Below are positions 25,777 through 33,323 of a DNA stretch of 51,269 nucleotides, one piece after another (position 1 is the stretch's first letter; every line of letters begins with the position of its first letter). The notes under the pieces were generated by a model. That model was not told the DNA's origin. It saw nothing but the letters and a program-made list of their open reading frames with translations, and made no database searches. A program made the translations under genes and the position numbers. Source of the stretch: Pseudoalteromonas sp. FUC4 (lineage in GTDB: Bacteria; Pseudomonadota; Gammaproteobacteria; Enterobacterales; Alteromonadaceae); NCBI RefSeq assembly GCF_008370255.1, contig NZ_SEUI01000003.1:400931-452199 (forward strand). Direction: 5' to 3'.

Positions 25777-26310
25777 ATGAAACTAATCAATCAACTTTGT
25801 ACGGGTTTATTTATTGTCGCATTATCAGGTGGGTACTTTGCTGTTGCAACTGAGCAGCCAGTTAACACTGAAACTGTTAAAAAAACAGACATACAAAATT
25901 TAGTTGAACATAGTAATCATGTTTACTCTGCCGCCCAACCTAGTGCAGAGCAAATTAAGCTGTTGTCACTTGCAGGTGTAAAGCATGTAATAAACCTACG
26001 CTCCTCTAGTGAACAAACGTGGGATGAAGGTGAGCTTGTGCGATCTTTAGGGATGAGCTATCACGCATTACCTATTGCAGGTGCGAAGGATGTTACTGTT
26101 GAGAATGCGCGTAATTTAACAAACTTACTTAATGAGTTTGAGGGAAAATCGATTTTAGTGCATTGCGCAAGTAGCAATCGAGTTGGAGCGTTGATTGCAA
26201 TTTCAGCACATGAGCAGGGTCTTGATGTAGAGGCCGCGCTTGATAAAGGAAAACGCTGGGGTATGAAAAGTCTAGAGCTTGTAGTGCGTGAAGTGGTAAA
26301 CGATAAATAA
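25777..26310 (+). CDS. Exported dual-specificity-type phosphatase (DSP/PTP fold)
   Basis: A signal peptide (about residues 1-24) is followed by a phosphatase domain. The active-site loop is HCASSNRVGA, matching HCx5R with Cys and Arg in place. Upstream, VYSAAQPSAEQIKLLSLAGV and HVINLRSSSE are the conserved strands of the 'beta-lactamase hydrolase-like / DSP-PTPase' family; a general-acid Asp may be in the GAKDVTVEN loop. Phosphatases of this kind in the periplasm are not well studied and the substrate is unknown. AAGGA precedes the ATG. Confidence 0.85.
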   Translation: MKLINQLCTGLFIVALSGGYFAVATEQPVNTETVKKTDIQNLVEHSNHVYSAAQPSAEQIKLLSLAGVKHVINLRSSSEQTWDEGELVRSLGMSYHALPIAGAKDVTVENARNLTNLLNEFEGKSILVHCASSNRVGALIAISAHEQGLDVEAALDKGKRWGMKSLELVVREVVNDK

Positions 26311-26316
26311 TAAAAA

Positions 26317-26343
26317 AGCGCTGCAGTTATAAACTACAGCGCT
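26317..26343. terminator. Bidirectional terminator
   Basis: The stem AGCGCTGCAGTT / AACTACAGCGCT (one mismatch) is preceded by an A-run and lies between the convergent phosphatase and M49-like peptidase genes. Confidence 0.8.
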
Positions 26344-26365
26344 CTTAAATTATCACCGTGCTAGG

Positions 26366-28066
26366 TTATTTTAAACCTAGAACTTCCTTACCTTGTTTAA
26401 ACGTAACATCTACAGGAATATTTGCTTTGCTTAGTTTTTCTAAGTCTTTAGCAAGTTCCTCTTTAATATCACCATGGGTTGCAATTAGTTGATCTACTTT
26501 TTCGTAATCGCCATCACCTTGTAAGGTTAAAATTAAGCGAGATAGGTCAGCAATAGCAGTGCTCATTTTTTCCATGTTTATACTATATAAGCCCGCTTCA
26601 TTTTTAGAAAACGCGCCTTCTTGTGCAAAAAAGTTAAAGCGGATCATATTCGCTTGACCATGCGCACTTGATGCACCAAAACGTACTGAGCGGAATATGC
26701 CAGCCATAAACGTTGTGTAGTAATCTTCAAGTGTACCTTCAGTGATCTCGCCTTTTTTAAGCAATTGCTCAACCATGTACAAACCTAAAATATCGGCTTT
26801 GCCTTCCTCTAGTGCACTCGCGTGCTCTTGTAATGATTGACGAACAGTTCCTTTACCAGTAATTGTATTTTTAATACCTAAACCATGCGCTACTTCGTGA
26901 AACATAGTGTTGGCAAAAAAGGCATCAAAAGTAATGTGTTTACGCTGCTCAGGTACAATTAACTGCTCTGAAATTGGCACTAAGATTTTATCAAACTTAG
27001 CGCGCATCGCATTTTTAAGTTGCAGGCGACGAGTTCCTTTTTCTAACTGTACTTGCTCATCGTTTGGTAAGTTAATTGCAATTGTTTTGCTGCCAGCGTT
27101 TGAATGCCCTGCGTAGTAAACAACATCATAGGCATTTAGATCGGCGTCAGAGCCTGGTACTTCTTGTTTGTACTTGGCATCAACTGGTAAGTCTTTTTGA
27201 AGTTCAGGTAAAAATGCTGCAAATTTAGCTAAACGTTCGCTCCATTTTAAATCTTTAATAAGTACGTAAGATTCATAAGCAGCACGGTAACCAAATAATT
27301 GATCTTCATAAGTTTCAATTGGGCCAATAACCACATCTACTGGGTTGTTTTTCATGTCCATCCAAGCAAAGTCAGAAACTTGGAAGTCATCTTTTTGTAG
27401 AGCGTCAGCACGCAGGTTTAGGTAATTAGCAAACTCTTTATCATCGGCAAGTTTACTTGCTTCACGTAAAAGATCGGCTGTTTTTGCAAGCTCAACGGCA
27501 TACTCTTTTGAATATGGCACACTATAAAGTTTACCTTGCTCATCACGCTTAATTACAGAGTAAAGCCCTGTTTTGTCTTTTACGTCTGCATTGTTTAACT
27601 CTTCTTTAGTTATGTCGGCAGGGTAAAATTGTGCGCCAAGAGGCTTTTCTTTATAGCTAGATAAAAACGCTTCATCGCCATTTAAACGATCCCATGGACC
27701 GTAGTTAATATCGGCGAATTTACGTACTTTTTCGTTACCTAACTTTGCTAAAAAAGCATCTTTATTCTCACCAAAAGATTGCTTCCAAAATAATTCGTCC
27801 ATTATTTTTGAAGCATCAATAAGCTTTCCAACCATCGCTCTTTGGTTGTCGCTCAAGTGCGATAAATCACTTTTCAAGCTAAAGTCGGTGTAAATATCTA
27901 AACGTTGTTTATCTGCATTAATAAGCTTAGGACCTGATTGTGCACTGCTTTTTTGAGCAAGCTCTACGGCTGTGTTGTCGGTAGAAGACGGTGCTTGTTC
28001 AGAACATGCACTAAGAAAAACAACACCAGAGAGCATAATTGCTTGGCTAATTTTATTTAAGATCAT
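26366..28066 (-). CDS. M49-like zinc peptidase lipoprotein
   Basis: A 566-residue protein with a lipoprotein signal (VVFLSACSEQ, lipobox Cys near residue 21). The zinc site near residue 390 reads FHEVAHGLG, and a downstream EEGKADILGLY supplies the third ligand, as EECRAE does in dipeptidyl peptidase III. Family M49 normally has HExxGH; here the motif is HExxH, as in many bacterial M49 relatives. QEHASALEEGKAD is well conserved in that group. The enzyme is probably attached to the outer or inner membrane and acts on short peptides in the periplasm. It ends at a bidirectional terminator. Confidence 0.82.
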   Translation of the reverse strand: MILNKISQAIMLSGVVFLSACSEQAPSSTDNTAVELAQKSSAQSGPKLINADKQRLDIYTDFSLKSDLSHLSDNQRAMVGKLIDASKIMDELFWKQSFGENKDAFLAKLGNEKVRKFADINYGPWDRLNGDEAFLSSYKEKPLGAQFYPADITKEELNNADVKDKTGLYSVIKRDEQGKLYSVPYSKEYAVELAKTADLLREASKLADDKEFANYLNLRADALQKDDFQVSDFAWMDMKNNPVDVVIGPIETYEDQLFGYRAAYESYVLIKDLKWSERLAKFAAFLPELQKDLPVDAKYKQEVPGSDADLNAYDVVYYAGHSNAGSKTIAINLPNDEQVQLEKGTRRLQLKNAMRAKFDKILVPISEQLIVPEQRKHITFDAFFANTMFHEVAHGLGIKNTITGKGTVRQSLQEHASALEEGKADILGLYMVEQLLKKGEITEGTLEDYYTTFMAGIFRSVRFGASSAHGQANMIRFNFFAQEGAFSKNEAGLYSINMEKMSTAIADLSRLILTLQGDGDYEKVDQLIATHGDIKEELAKDLEKLSKANIPVDVTFKQGKEVLGLK

Positions 28067-28361
28067 TATATTGCCTGTTAAAAAGTAAGTTTAATAATTG
28101 TACTGTTTTAGTTAAAAGGCTAAATACGTACAAACGCTTCCTTATTGTGAGTGCATTAAAGCAAAACTAAATAGTAAATAGCAAGTATTTGGCGTTGTAA
28201 GGCAAGCATGAGCGGTAAAACATTATAAATAAAAATAAACTTCTATAATTTTCTTAACTTTATCGGTAAGTTAGATAATACTAATTATATTACTAATACA
28301 AAAATTAACTGCCTGAGTTTGCAGTTACTTTACAGGCTGAACACAAAAGGACGGTAGCTTT

Positions 28362-29201
28362 ATGTCTACAGAAAACGCTTTATTAACGATTCTAGTCGAT
28401 AGAATAAATAACGATACGTTGGTTTTACCAACGTTACCTGAAGTAGCGATTAAGGTTCGCCAAGCTGCAGATAACCCTGATGTGAATTTAATGCAAATGT
28501 CAGACGTAATCTCACAAGATCCAGCGCTTTCAGCACGTATGATAAAAGTAGCTAATAGTGCAATTATGGGACGCTCTGTAAAAGTATCTAATTTGCATCA
28601 AGCAGTGACGCGTATTGGACTGCGCCAAATTAAAAATATTGCAACGGCTATGGCTATGGAGCAATTATTTGTATCAAACAATGAGCTAATTAAAGGCTAC
28701 ATGGGTAAGGCATGGCAAAAAACATTAACCGTTGCTAGTCATTCAATAACACTCATGGAGTTTTACTTAAAAAACAATAAACACACTTCATTAAACCGTG
28801 ATTCAATTACACTCGCCGCACTTGTTTATAATATTGGTGTATTACCAATTTTAACTGAAGCTGAGCGCCACCCAGAAGTATTTGCAAATCCAAGCTTTTT
28901 AGCACACGCAATTCAAAAGCTTAGTGGAAAAATTGGCTCATCCATCATGCAAGCTTGGGAGTTTCCTAAAGAGTTTGTAGATGTGGCTCTAAGCTGGGCA
29001 GATCCAAGTTACAAACCTGATAAGGTTAGTTACGTAGATTTTATAAGAGTAGGTGCTATTTTAGAGGGGACGTTACAAGTTTCTGATAAATCGGCAGCGC
29101 TGCAAACATACATAGATAAAGGTGTAATACCATCTATGCAATTATTCACAAGTGATGAATACAACGATATGCTAATTGATGTGAAAAACATGTTTAGCTA
29201 A
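28362..29201 (+). CDS. HDOD-domain signalling protein
   Basis: A 279-residue protein made of one HDOD domain (residues about 15-215). The opening LPTLPEVAIKVRQAADNPDVN and SQDPALSARMIKVANSA are the family hallmarks. HDOD is a degenerate HD phosphohydrolase fold lacking the metal ligands and serves as a scaffold in nucleotide, motility and stress signalling. No partner domain is fused. The upstream 295 bp hold a small inverted repeat AACTGC / GCAGTT (28307-28326) and AAGGACGGTAG before the start. A terminator follows. Confidence 0.9.
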   Translation: MSTENALLTILVDRINNDTLVLPTLPEVAIKVRQAADNPDVNLMQMSDVISQDPALSARMIKVANSAIMGRSVKVSNLHQAVTRIGLRQIKNIATAMAMEQLFVSNNELIKGYMGKAWQKTLTVASHSITLMEFYLKNNKHTSLNRDSITLAALVYNIGVLPILTEAERHPEVFANPSFLAHAIQKLSGKIGSSIMQAWEFPKEFVDVALSWADPSYKPDKVSYVDFIRVGAILEGTLQVSDKSAALQTYIDKGVIPSMQLFTSDEYNDMLIDVKNMFS

Positions 29202-29221
29202 ACATGTTTTATTACACAAAC

Positions 29222-29251
29222 AAAAAGGGTTAACTTACGTTAATCCTTTTT
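29222..29251 (+). terminator. Rho-independent terminator of the HDOD gene
   Basis: The stem AAAAAGGGTTAAC / GTTAATCCTTTTT (one G-T pair) has a four-base loop and a run of more than ten T residues on the plus strand. Confidence 0.9.
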
Positions 29252-29256
29252 TTTTT

Positions 29257-29928
29257 TTATTGAATGGCGTCTAATACTATCCCATCGGTTCTACGAGTGG
29301 GGTATAGCGATTCAACTACAAAGCTTGGTATAAACCCTTTAGCTGATGACACAACTACTTTAGATTTAGCACCAATAATACGTGCATTAACAATAACGCC
29401 ACGATTAGTGTACGTAAGTGTGCCAGTTAAAGTGTATTCAATATGTGGATAGCCTTTAATGTCTTTACCATTTCGGCTAAACGAAAAATCACCCAAAGGC
29501 GTCACGTGCACTGTACCTGTATGTTTGTAATCAACAACAGACAAACCAAACTCTTGTAATTCAGTAATAAAGCTTTCAGCTAAATGATTACCAAAAATAT
29601 TAGTGGTTTGCAGATTATCGTCTAAATTTACAAACGAAGTGATAGCGATAGGCGTACTACTATTTATGTAATTCATATTTTCAATCAGCTTCATTGCTAA
29701 TTGCTCTGTGTAATTACTTAGTAACTTACTGCTGTTAATTGGGCGGTAGTTATTTTCAGGAAACTGCCAGTTACTCACGCGCGGCTGATTATTTTCAGTA
29801 TAGCGATTATGGGCATTATTATAGCCAATATTGTTATGTGGTGCATGCCCATTGTAAACAGGATGAGTAGAGCAAGCTGAGAGTGTAAAAAGTGCCGATA
29901 AAGTAAGAGTTATTTTTTTTGATAACAT
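29257..29928 (-). CDS. FlgO-domain outer-membrane lipoprotein
   Basis: The lipoprotein signal ends in LFTLSACS; the ATG at 29928 is chosen because AGGAAG lies just upstream, while an in-frame ATG 18 bp earlier would precede the signal. After a His/Asn-rich linker (residues 20-60) comes the FlgO domain: SSTPIAITSFVNLDDNLQTT, FGNHLAESFITELQEFGL, VTPLGDFSFSRNG and NARIIGAKSKVVVSSAKGFI. FlgO of Vibrio is needed for flagellar stability. No flagellar gene is near, so this may be a paralogue with another envelope role. It ends very close to the HDOD terminator. Confidence 0.85.
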   Translation of the reverse strand: MLSKKITLTLSALFTLSACSTHPVYNGHAPHNNIGYNNAHNRYTENNQPRVSNWQFPENNYRPINSSKLLSNYTEQLAMKLIENMNYINSSTPIAITSFVNLDDNLQTTNIFGNHLAESFITELQEFGLSVVDYKHTGTVHVTPLGDFSFSRNGKDIKGYPHIEYTLTGTLTYTNRGVIVNARIIGAKSKVVVSSAKGFIPSFVVESLYPTRRTDGIVLDAIQ

Positions 29929-30031
29929 GTTTTCTTCCTGAAACATAAGGGGATTTTATAAATACCCCTCCTTATCGACACACTTTTTGATTACTTTAAT
30001 TAAATTTAATAATTAATTTGTTTATTTTTGA

Positions 30032-31708
30032 TTATGGTGCTTTTGTAACCTCTTCTTTTTTGTAGCGAAGCTTACCTGCTACCCATGTTTGCAGTACGTT
30101 TGTTTTGTATATCTCCTCAACAGGCACTTTAAAGTAGTCTTTATCAATTAAAATAAAGTCGGCCCATTTACCTTTTTCTAAACTACCCACCTTAAATTCT
30201 TGATGAGCTGCATAGGCGCCACCGAGAGTAAATGCACGTAATGCATCTTCGCGGCTTAGTACTTCACTTGCGCGCCAGCCGTTTTCCGGTAGTTTGTTAT
30301 GATCCATACGTGTGATAGCTGAATACAAACCATCAAATGGATTTGCAAGCTCTACAGGGTAATCAGAGCCTGCCGCAACCACCGAACCTTGCTGTAAAAA
30401 TGTTTGCCACGCGTAGGCGCCGCTTAGTTGTTTTTCAGTTAAACGCTGCTCTGCCATATGCATATCAGAAGTGGCATGCACCGGCTGCATTGAAGGGATT
30501 ATTTTTAACGCTTTAAAACGAGGGATATCCTCAGGCGTTACAATTTGGGCGTGCTCTATTCGGTTTCGCAGTAATATACCGCCCGTTTTTTTAAACACAT
30601 TTTGATAGGCATCAAGTACTACTTTATTTGCTTTGTCGCCAATGGCGTGAGTATTTGCGCTAAAGCCGCTTTTAAAGCTTTGTGTAAAGAGTGCTTCGAG
30701 TTTTTCTTGTGTTTCAAGCATTAAACCATGGTGATCAGGTCTGTCTGCATATTCTTCAATAAGTGCTGCACCACGAGAACCCAGTGCGCCATCGGCGTAA
30801 ACTTTAACACTGCGAATTTCCATAAAGTCATTTTTGTCGTGGTATCGGCCTGCCTTTAACATTTTATCTAAATCAGGGCTTGCCCCACTCAACATTGCCA
30901 CAATACGTAGCGGTAAATTACCAAGGTCGCCGCGCTCTTTGTAAACCTCCCACGTTGTTTTATCAATACCTGCATCGTGAGTAGAGGTAATGCCTAAACT
31001 TAATAAATGTTTACCTGCTGCATCTAGTGAGTCACTTATATCTTGTTTTGAAGGGGCTGGCATATGCTGGGTAATTAGCGATTCTGCTTTGTCTACAAAA
31101 ATCCCCGTAGGATTGCCAAATTCGTCCTTAATGATCTCACCGCCTTCAGGTGCTTTTGTTTGGGCGGTAATACCAGCAAGTTCGAGCGCTTTTGAATTAA
31201 CCCAAATGGCGTGGCTATCAACTCGAGAAAGTACCACAGGTCGATCGTTAACTACTTTGTCTAAATCTTTAGCCGTAGGAAAGCGTGTATCAGCCCAAAG
31301 CTCTTGGTTCCAGCCTCGCCCTATAATCCAACCTTGTTTGTTATCGGCAAATACTTTTAGTTTATTTGTTACTTCATCAACTGATTTTGCACCGCGTACA
31401 TCAAGTTGCGATAAGTTATCTCCTAGGCCAATAACGTGCCCATGGGCATCAATTAAGCCTGGTAATAAGGTATTACCTTGTGCATCAATTAGTTTGGCGT
31501 CTGGGTAACTATCTTTAAGTGTATCGCTACCTAGCTTTACTACCTTGCCATTTTTAATAACGAGGGTAGTAAATTGCTGTACCTCACTTTGGTATAAAGG
31601 GGTATAACCATTCGCGTTATAAATTACTTTAGTTTGTGCGAGAGTGTAACTAGAACTAGCACAAAGGCTTGCTAGGATGAGAGGCTTGATTATTTTTTTG
31701 AGTAACAT
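30032..31708 (-). CDS. Exported amidohydrolase, YtcJ-like
   Basis: A 558-residue metal-dependent hydrolase with a signal peptide (residues 1-24, ending TLAQ). DAHGHV near residue 87 supplies the first metal ligands; GADGALGSRGAAL-type residues occur as KVYADGALGSRGAAL, followed by NTHAIGDKANKVVLDAY, RIEHAQIV and AAGSDYPVE with the final Asp. This order marks the YtcJ/NfdA-like amidohydrolase group. Known members act on amides such as N-substituted formamides, but most substrates are unknown. The protein is likely periplasmic or secreted. It is monocistronic and sits between the FlgO-like gene and the EF-hand cluster. Confidence 0.88.
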   Translation of the reverse strand: MLLKKIIKPLILASLCASSSYTLAQTKVIYNANGYTPLYQSEVQQFTTLVIKNGKVVKLGSDTLKDSYPDAKLIDAQGNTLLPGLIDAHGHVIGLGDNLSQLDVRGAKSVDEVTNKLKVFADNKQGWIIGRGWNQELWADTRFPTAKDLDKVVNDRPVVLSRVDSHAIWVNSKALELAGITAQTKAPEGGEIIKDEFGNPTGIFVDKAESLITQHMPAPSKQDISDSLDAAGKHLLSLGITSTHDAGIDKTTWEVYKERGDLGNLPLRIVAMLSGASPDLDKMLKAGRYHDKNDFMEIRSVKVYADGALGSRGAALIEEYADRPDHHGLMLETQEKLEALFTQSFKSGFSANTHAIGDKANKVVLDAYQNVFKKTGGILLRNRIEHAQIVTPEDIPRFKALKIIPSMQPVHATSDMHMAEQRLTEKQLSGAYAWQTFLQQGSVVAAGSDYPVELANPFDGLYSAITRMDHNKLPENGWRASEVLSREDALRAFTLGGAYAAHQEFKVGSLEKGKWADFILIDKDYFKVPVEEIYKTNVLQTWVAGKLRYKKEEVTKAP

Positions 31709-31804
31709 AAGGCATTATTTTTTTATTTTTAGTACGTTAACATTAGCAAACCCAATTTTATAATACCAATGTGTGAGACAAGTTATGATGAAGAAATAAG
31801 TAGT

Positions 31805-31833
31805 AAAGCTAGAACATAAAAATATCTAGCTTT
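31805..31833 (-). terminator. Hairpin after the EF-hand genes
   Basis: The stem AAAGCTAGA / TCTAGCTTT has an 11-base A/T loop and lies 11 bp after the last EF-hand gene. It has only a weak T-run, so termination efficiency is uncertain. Confidence 0.55.
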
Positions 31834-31843
31834 TGAAAAGGGT

Positions 31844-32080
31844 TTATTTACTAGCGTATAAACTGTATTCACTAAGCGTTAGCTTACCGTCTTTGTCTTG
31901 ATCGTAGCTTGAAAACCGAGACCAAAGAGCGGGGTCTATAGCTGTTTCTGCGCGTGTTAAAAAACCATTCTGGTTTCTATCAAGTTTTTCAAATTGCTCT
32001 GCAACATTGTTGCTTGCAGCAAAGCCTAATGTGCTAAAAATACTAAACGCAAAAAGCGTTATATAGCTTGTTTTTTTCAT
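31844..32080 (-). CDS. Small exported EF-hand protein 1
   Basis: A 78-residue protein with a signal peptide (residues 1-22, ending GFAAS) and two EF-hand loops: DRNQNGFLTRAE and DQDKDGKLTLSE. Both have acidic residues at positions 1, 3 (or Asn) and Glu at 12, so calcium binding is likely. It is the last of four similar genes in a row on this strand, 9 bp after gene 2. Function unknown; probably a periplasmic or secreted calcium sensor or buffer. Confidence 0.88.
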   Translation of the reverse strand: MKKTSYITLFAFSIFSTLGFAASNNVAEQFEKLDRNQNGFLTRAETAIDPALWSRFSSYDQDKDGKLTLSEYSLYASK

Positions 32081-32089
32081 GAAAAATAC

Positions 32090-32326
32090 TCAGTAGAGGT
32101 TATTAGTAAGGTAATTTTTAAATTCGATTAACGAAATTTGGTTATCTTGATTTTTATCCCATTTTACAAATGTGTTTAAAAGTTGTGGTTGAGGATCAAG
32201 TTCGTCATGTGTCAGATAGCCACTTTTGTCATTATCAAGGTGATCAAAGCGTTGCTTTACATCAAGTGCAGCGGCATCAAAACTTAATAGCATTAAAATG
32301 CTTATAACTAGAGAAAGTATCTTCAT
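32090..32326 (-). CDS. Small exported EF-hand protein 2
   Basis: A 78-residue protein with a signal peptide (residues 1-20) and two EF-hand loops: DNDKSGYLTHDE and DKNQDNQISLIE. The second loop has Asn at position 6 where Gly is usual. It is likely translated together with EF-hand protein 1 (9-bp gap). A ribosome site AAGGAATGCC precedes the ATG. Upstream is a 180-bp gap with a large inverted repeat that separates it from the other EF-hand pair. Confidence 0.88.
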   Translation of the reverse strand: MKILSLVISILMLLSFDAAALDVKQRFDHLDNDKSGYLTHDELDPQPQLLNTFVKWDKNQDNQISLIEFKNYLTNNLY

Positions 32327-32376
32327 GGCATTCCTTCCAAAAGATGTATTAAAACTTTGTGGCTGAAATAAGAGGA

Positions 32377-32453
32377 AAAAGCACTTGCCGTAATTTAACT
32401 CCCAACATTAAATCCTTTTACACACTCCCTCAGGGATTATGGCAAATGCTTTT
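32377..32453. other. 18-bp inverted repeat between the two EF-hand gene pairs
   Basis: The arms 32377-32394 (AAAAGCACTTGCCGTAAT) and 32436-32453 match in 16 of 18 positions when one is reversed. The 41-bp loop contains CCCTCAGGG. It could be a regulatory RNA structure at the 5' end of the downstream pair, a terminator, or a relic of duplication. Confidence 0.5.
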
Positions 32454-32482
32454 AATTCCAGTCTACCTATAACAAGCTTAAG

Positions 32483-32516
32483 TAAACCTTAATCAGTAAT
32501 TACTGATTAAGGTTTA
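32483..32516 (-). terminator. 34-bp perfect palindrome over the stop codon of EF-hand gene 3
   Basis: A 17-bp perfect inverted repeat centred at 32499/32500 (arms reading TAAACCTTAATCAGTAA) covers the stop codon and the last two codons of the gene at 32507-32734. It probably acts as a terminator or mRNA-end protector, though the T-run is short. Confidence 0.65.
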
Positions 32517-32734
32517 AAGCTTTCAAATTCTTTTTTTGAGACTTTTTCATCACCGTCTTCATCTAAGTCAGTAAATTGTCTCATTACTTCTTTATCTTCC
32601 TTGGCTTCTACAATTGATATTTTCCCATCCATATCTTTATCTAAATGGGTAAAACGCACGTTTGTTGGCGACGCTAATACAGTTGCACTAATTGCTAAAA
32701 ACATTAATGAAAAAGCGGCTATAAGTTGTTTCAT
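32507..32734 (-). CDS. Small exported EF-hand protein 3
   Basis: A 75-residue protein beginning MKQLIAAFSLMFLAI with signal cleavage near VLASP. The two EF-hand loops are DKDMDGKISIVE and DEDGDEKVSKKE; the second has Glu where Gly is usual at position 6, so binding may be weaker. The ATG at 32734 is chosen because AAGGA lies eight bases upstream; the GTG two codons before is too close. EF-hand gene 4 is directly upstream (24-bp gap), so these two form one unit. Confidence 0.88.
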   Translation of the reverse strand: MKQLIAAFSLMFLAISATVLASPTNVRFTHLDKDMDGKISIVEAKEDKEVMRQFTDLDEDGDEKVSKKEFESFKP

Positions 32735-32758
32735 AATCACGTTCCTTATTAAATGAGT

Positions 32759-32992
32759 TTATTGAATAAATTTTTTGAATTCATCTAGCGACAATTGCCC
32801 ATCTTGATTAGTATCAATTTGATAGAAATTCTCGTGTAACACGGCATCTTCACCTGCTTCGGCTTCACTTAATGTGCCGTTACTGTCTTTATCAAGCTCG
32901 TTAAAAGTCGCGTGAACGTCCATTGCGTGTGCATTAGCGCCTAAAAAGCCTAAAGCCAGTAATGATGAAATTACTAAAATGCGTTTGTTCAT
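32759..32992 (-). CDS. Small exported EF-hand protein 4
   Basis: A 77-residue protein with a signal peptide ending NAHAM near residue 24, and two EF-hand loops, DKDSNGTLSEAE and DTNQDGQLSLDE, both close to consensus. AAGGAAAT precedes the ATG. It is the first gene of the four-member EF-hand cluster. The family members differ from each other by more than half their residues, so the duplication is not recent. An A/T-rich palindrome lies about 50 bp upstream. Confidence 0.88.
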   Translation of the reverse strand: MNKRILVISSLLALGFLGANAHAMDVHATFNELDKDSNGTLSEAEAGEDAVLHENFYQIDTNQDGQLSLDEFKKFIQ

Positions 32993-33043
32993 AATTATTT
33001 CCTTATCGATTAAAGTTATTATTCTTATTACAAAAATGGTGCC

Positions 33044-33062
33044 AATAATAATTGTTATTATT
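33044..33062. promoter_or_regulatory. A/T-rich 19-bp palindrome upstream of the EF-hand genes
   Basis: AATAATAATTGTTATTATT is a near-perfect palindrome. It agrees with the Fur consensus at 13 of 19 positions, but A/T-rich DNA reaches that score easily. It sits about 50 bp upstream of EF-hand gene 4 and could be its operator. The rest of 32993-33323 shows no gene; it must contain divergent promoters for the EF-hand and glr operons. Confidence 0.25.
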
Positions 33063-33323
33063 TTTCAAGTGTTTATATTTTTAATTTGGAGGGAATGAGA
33101 AATTTTTACTGGGTTTGTTGTAATTTTTGTGCGCCTTTTGCAACACTATTTAGTGAGGTTAAAAGGGTGTTTAGTAAAATCAACAAGTTACGTTGTCTCT
33201 ATTTGGCGACACGCTATTTGAGGAGTGTTAGTTGTTAATCGTATTAAATATAATTGCTGGTTCAGCTAGTGTATAAGGTAAGCACTTAATAATAGAACAC
33301 TTAACTTAAAAGGACGAAACGCA

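Noticed and set aside
28307..28326. AACTGC / GCAGTT inverted repeat before the HDOD gene as an operator
   Set aside because: Six-base arms in A/T-rich leader DNA are expected by chance, and no known regulator site matches.
30990..31508. A 172-codon open frame on the plus strand inside the amidohydrolase gene
   Set aside because: It is a shadow of the real gene: the minus strand carries a full-length enzyme with signal peptide and metal ligands, and the plus-strand product resembles nothing.
31760..31785. A half copy of the ATACCAA-ended repeat near TAATACCAATGTG
   Set aside because: Only about 9 bp match and there is no inverted partner nearby, so chance is likely.
33110..33140. A sigma-54-like promoter (TGTGCG...TTTTGCA) upstream of glrK
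   Set aside because: The -24 GG is missing at the required spacing, so it fails the TGGCAC-N5-TTGC pattern.
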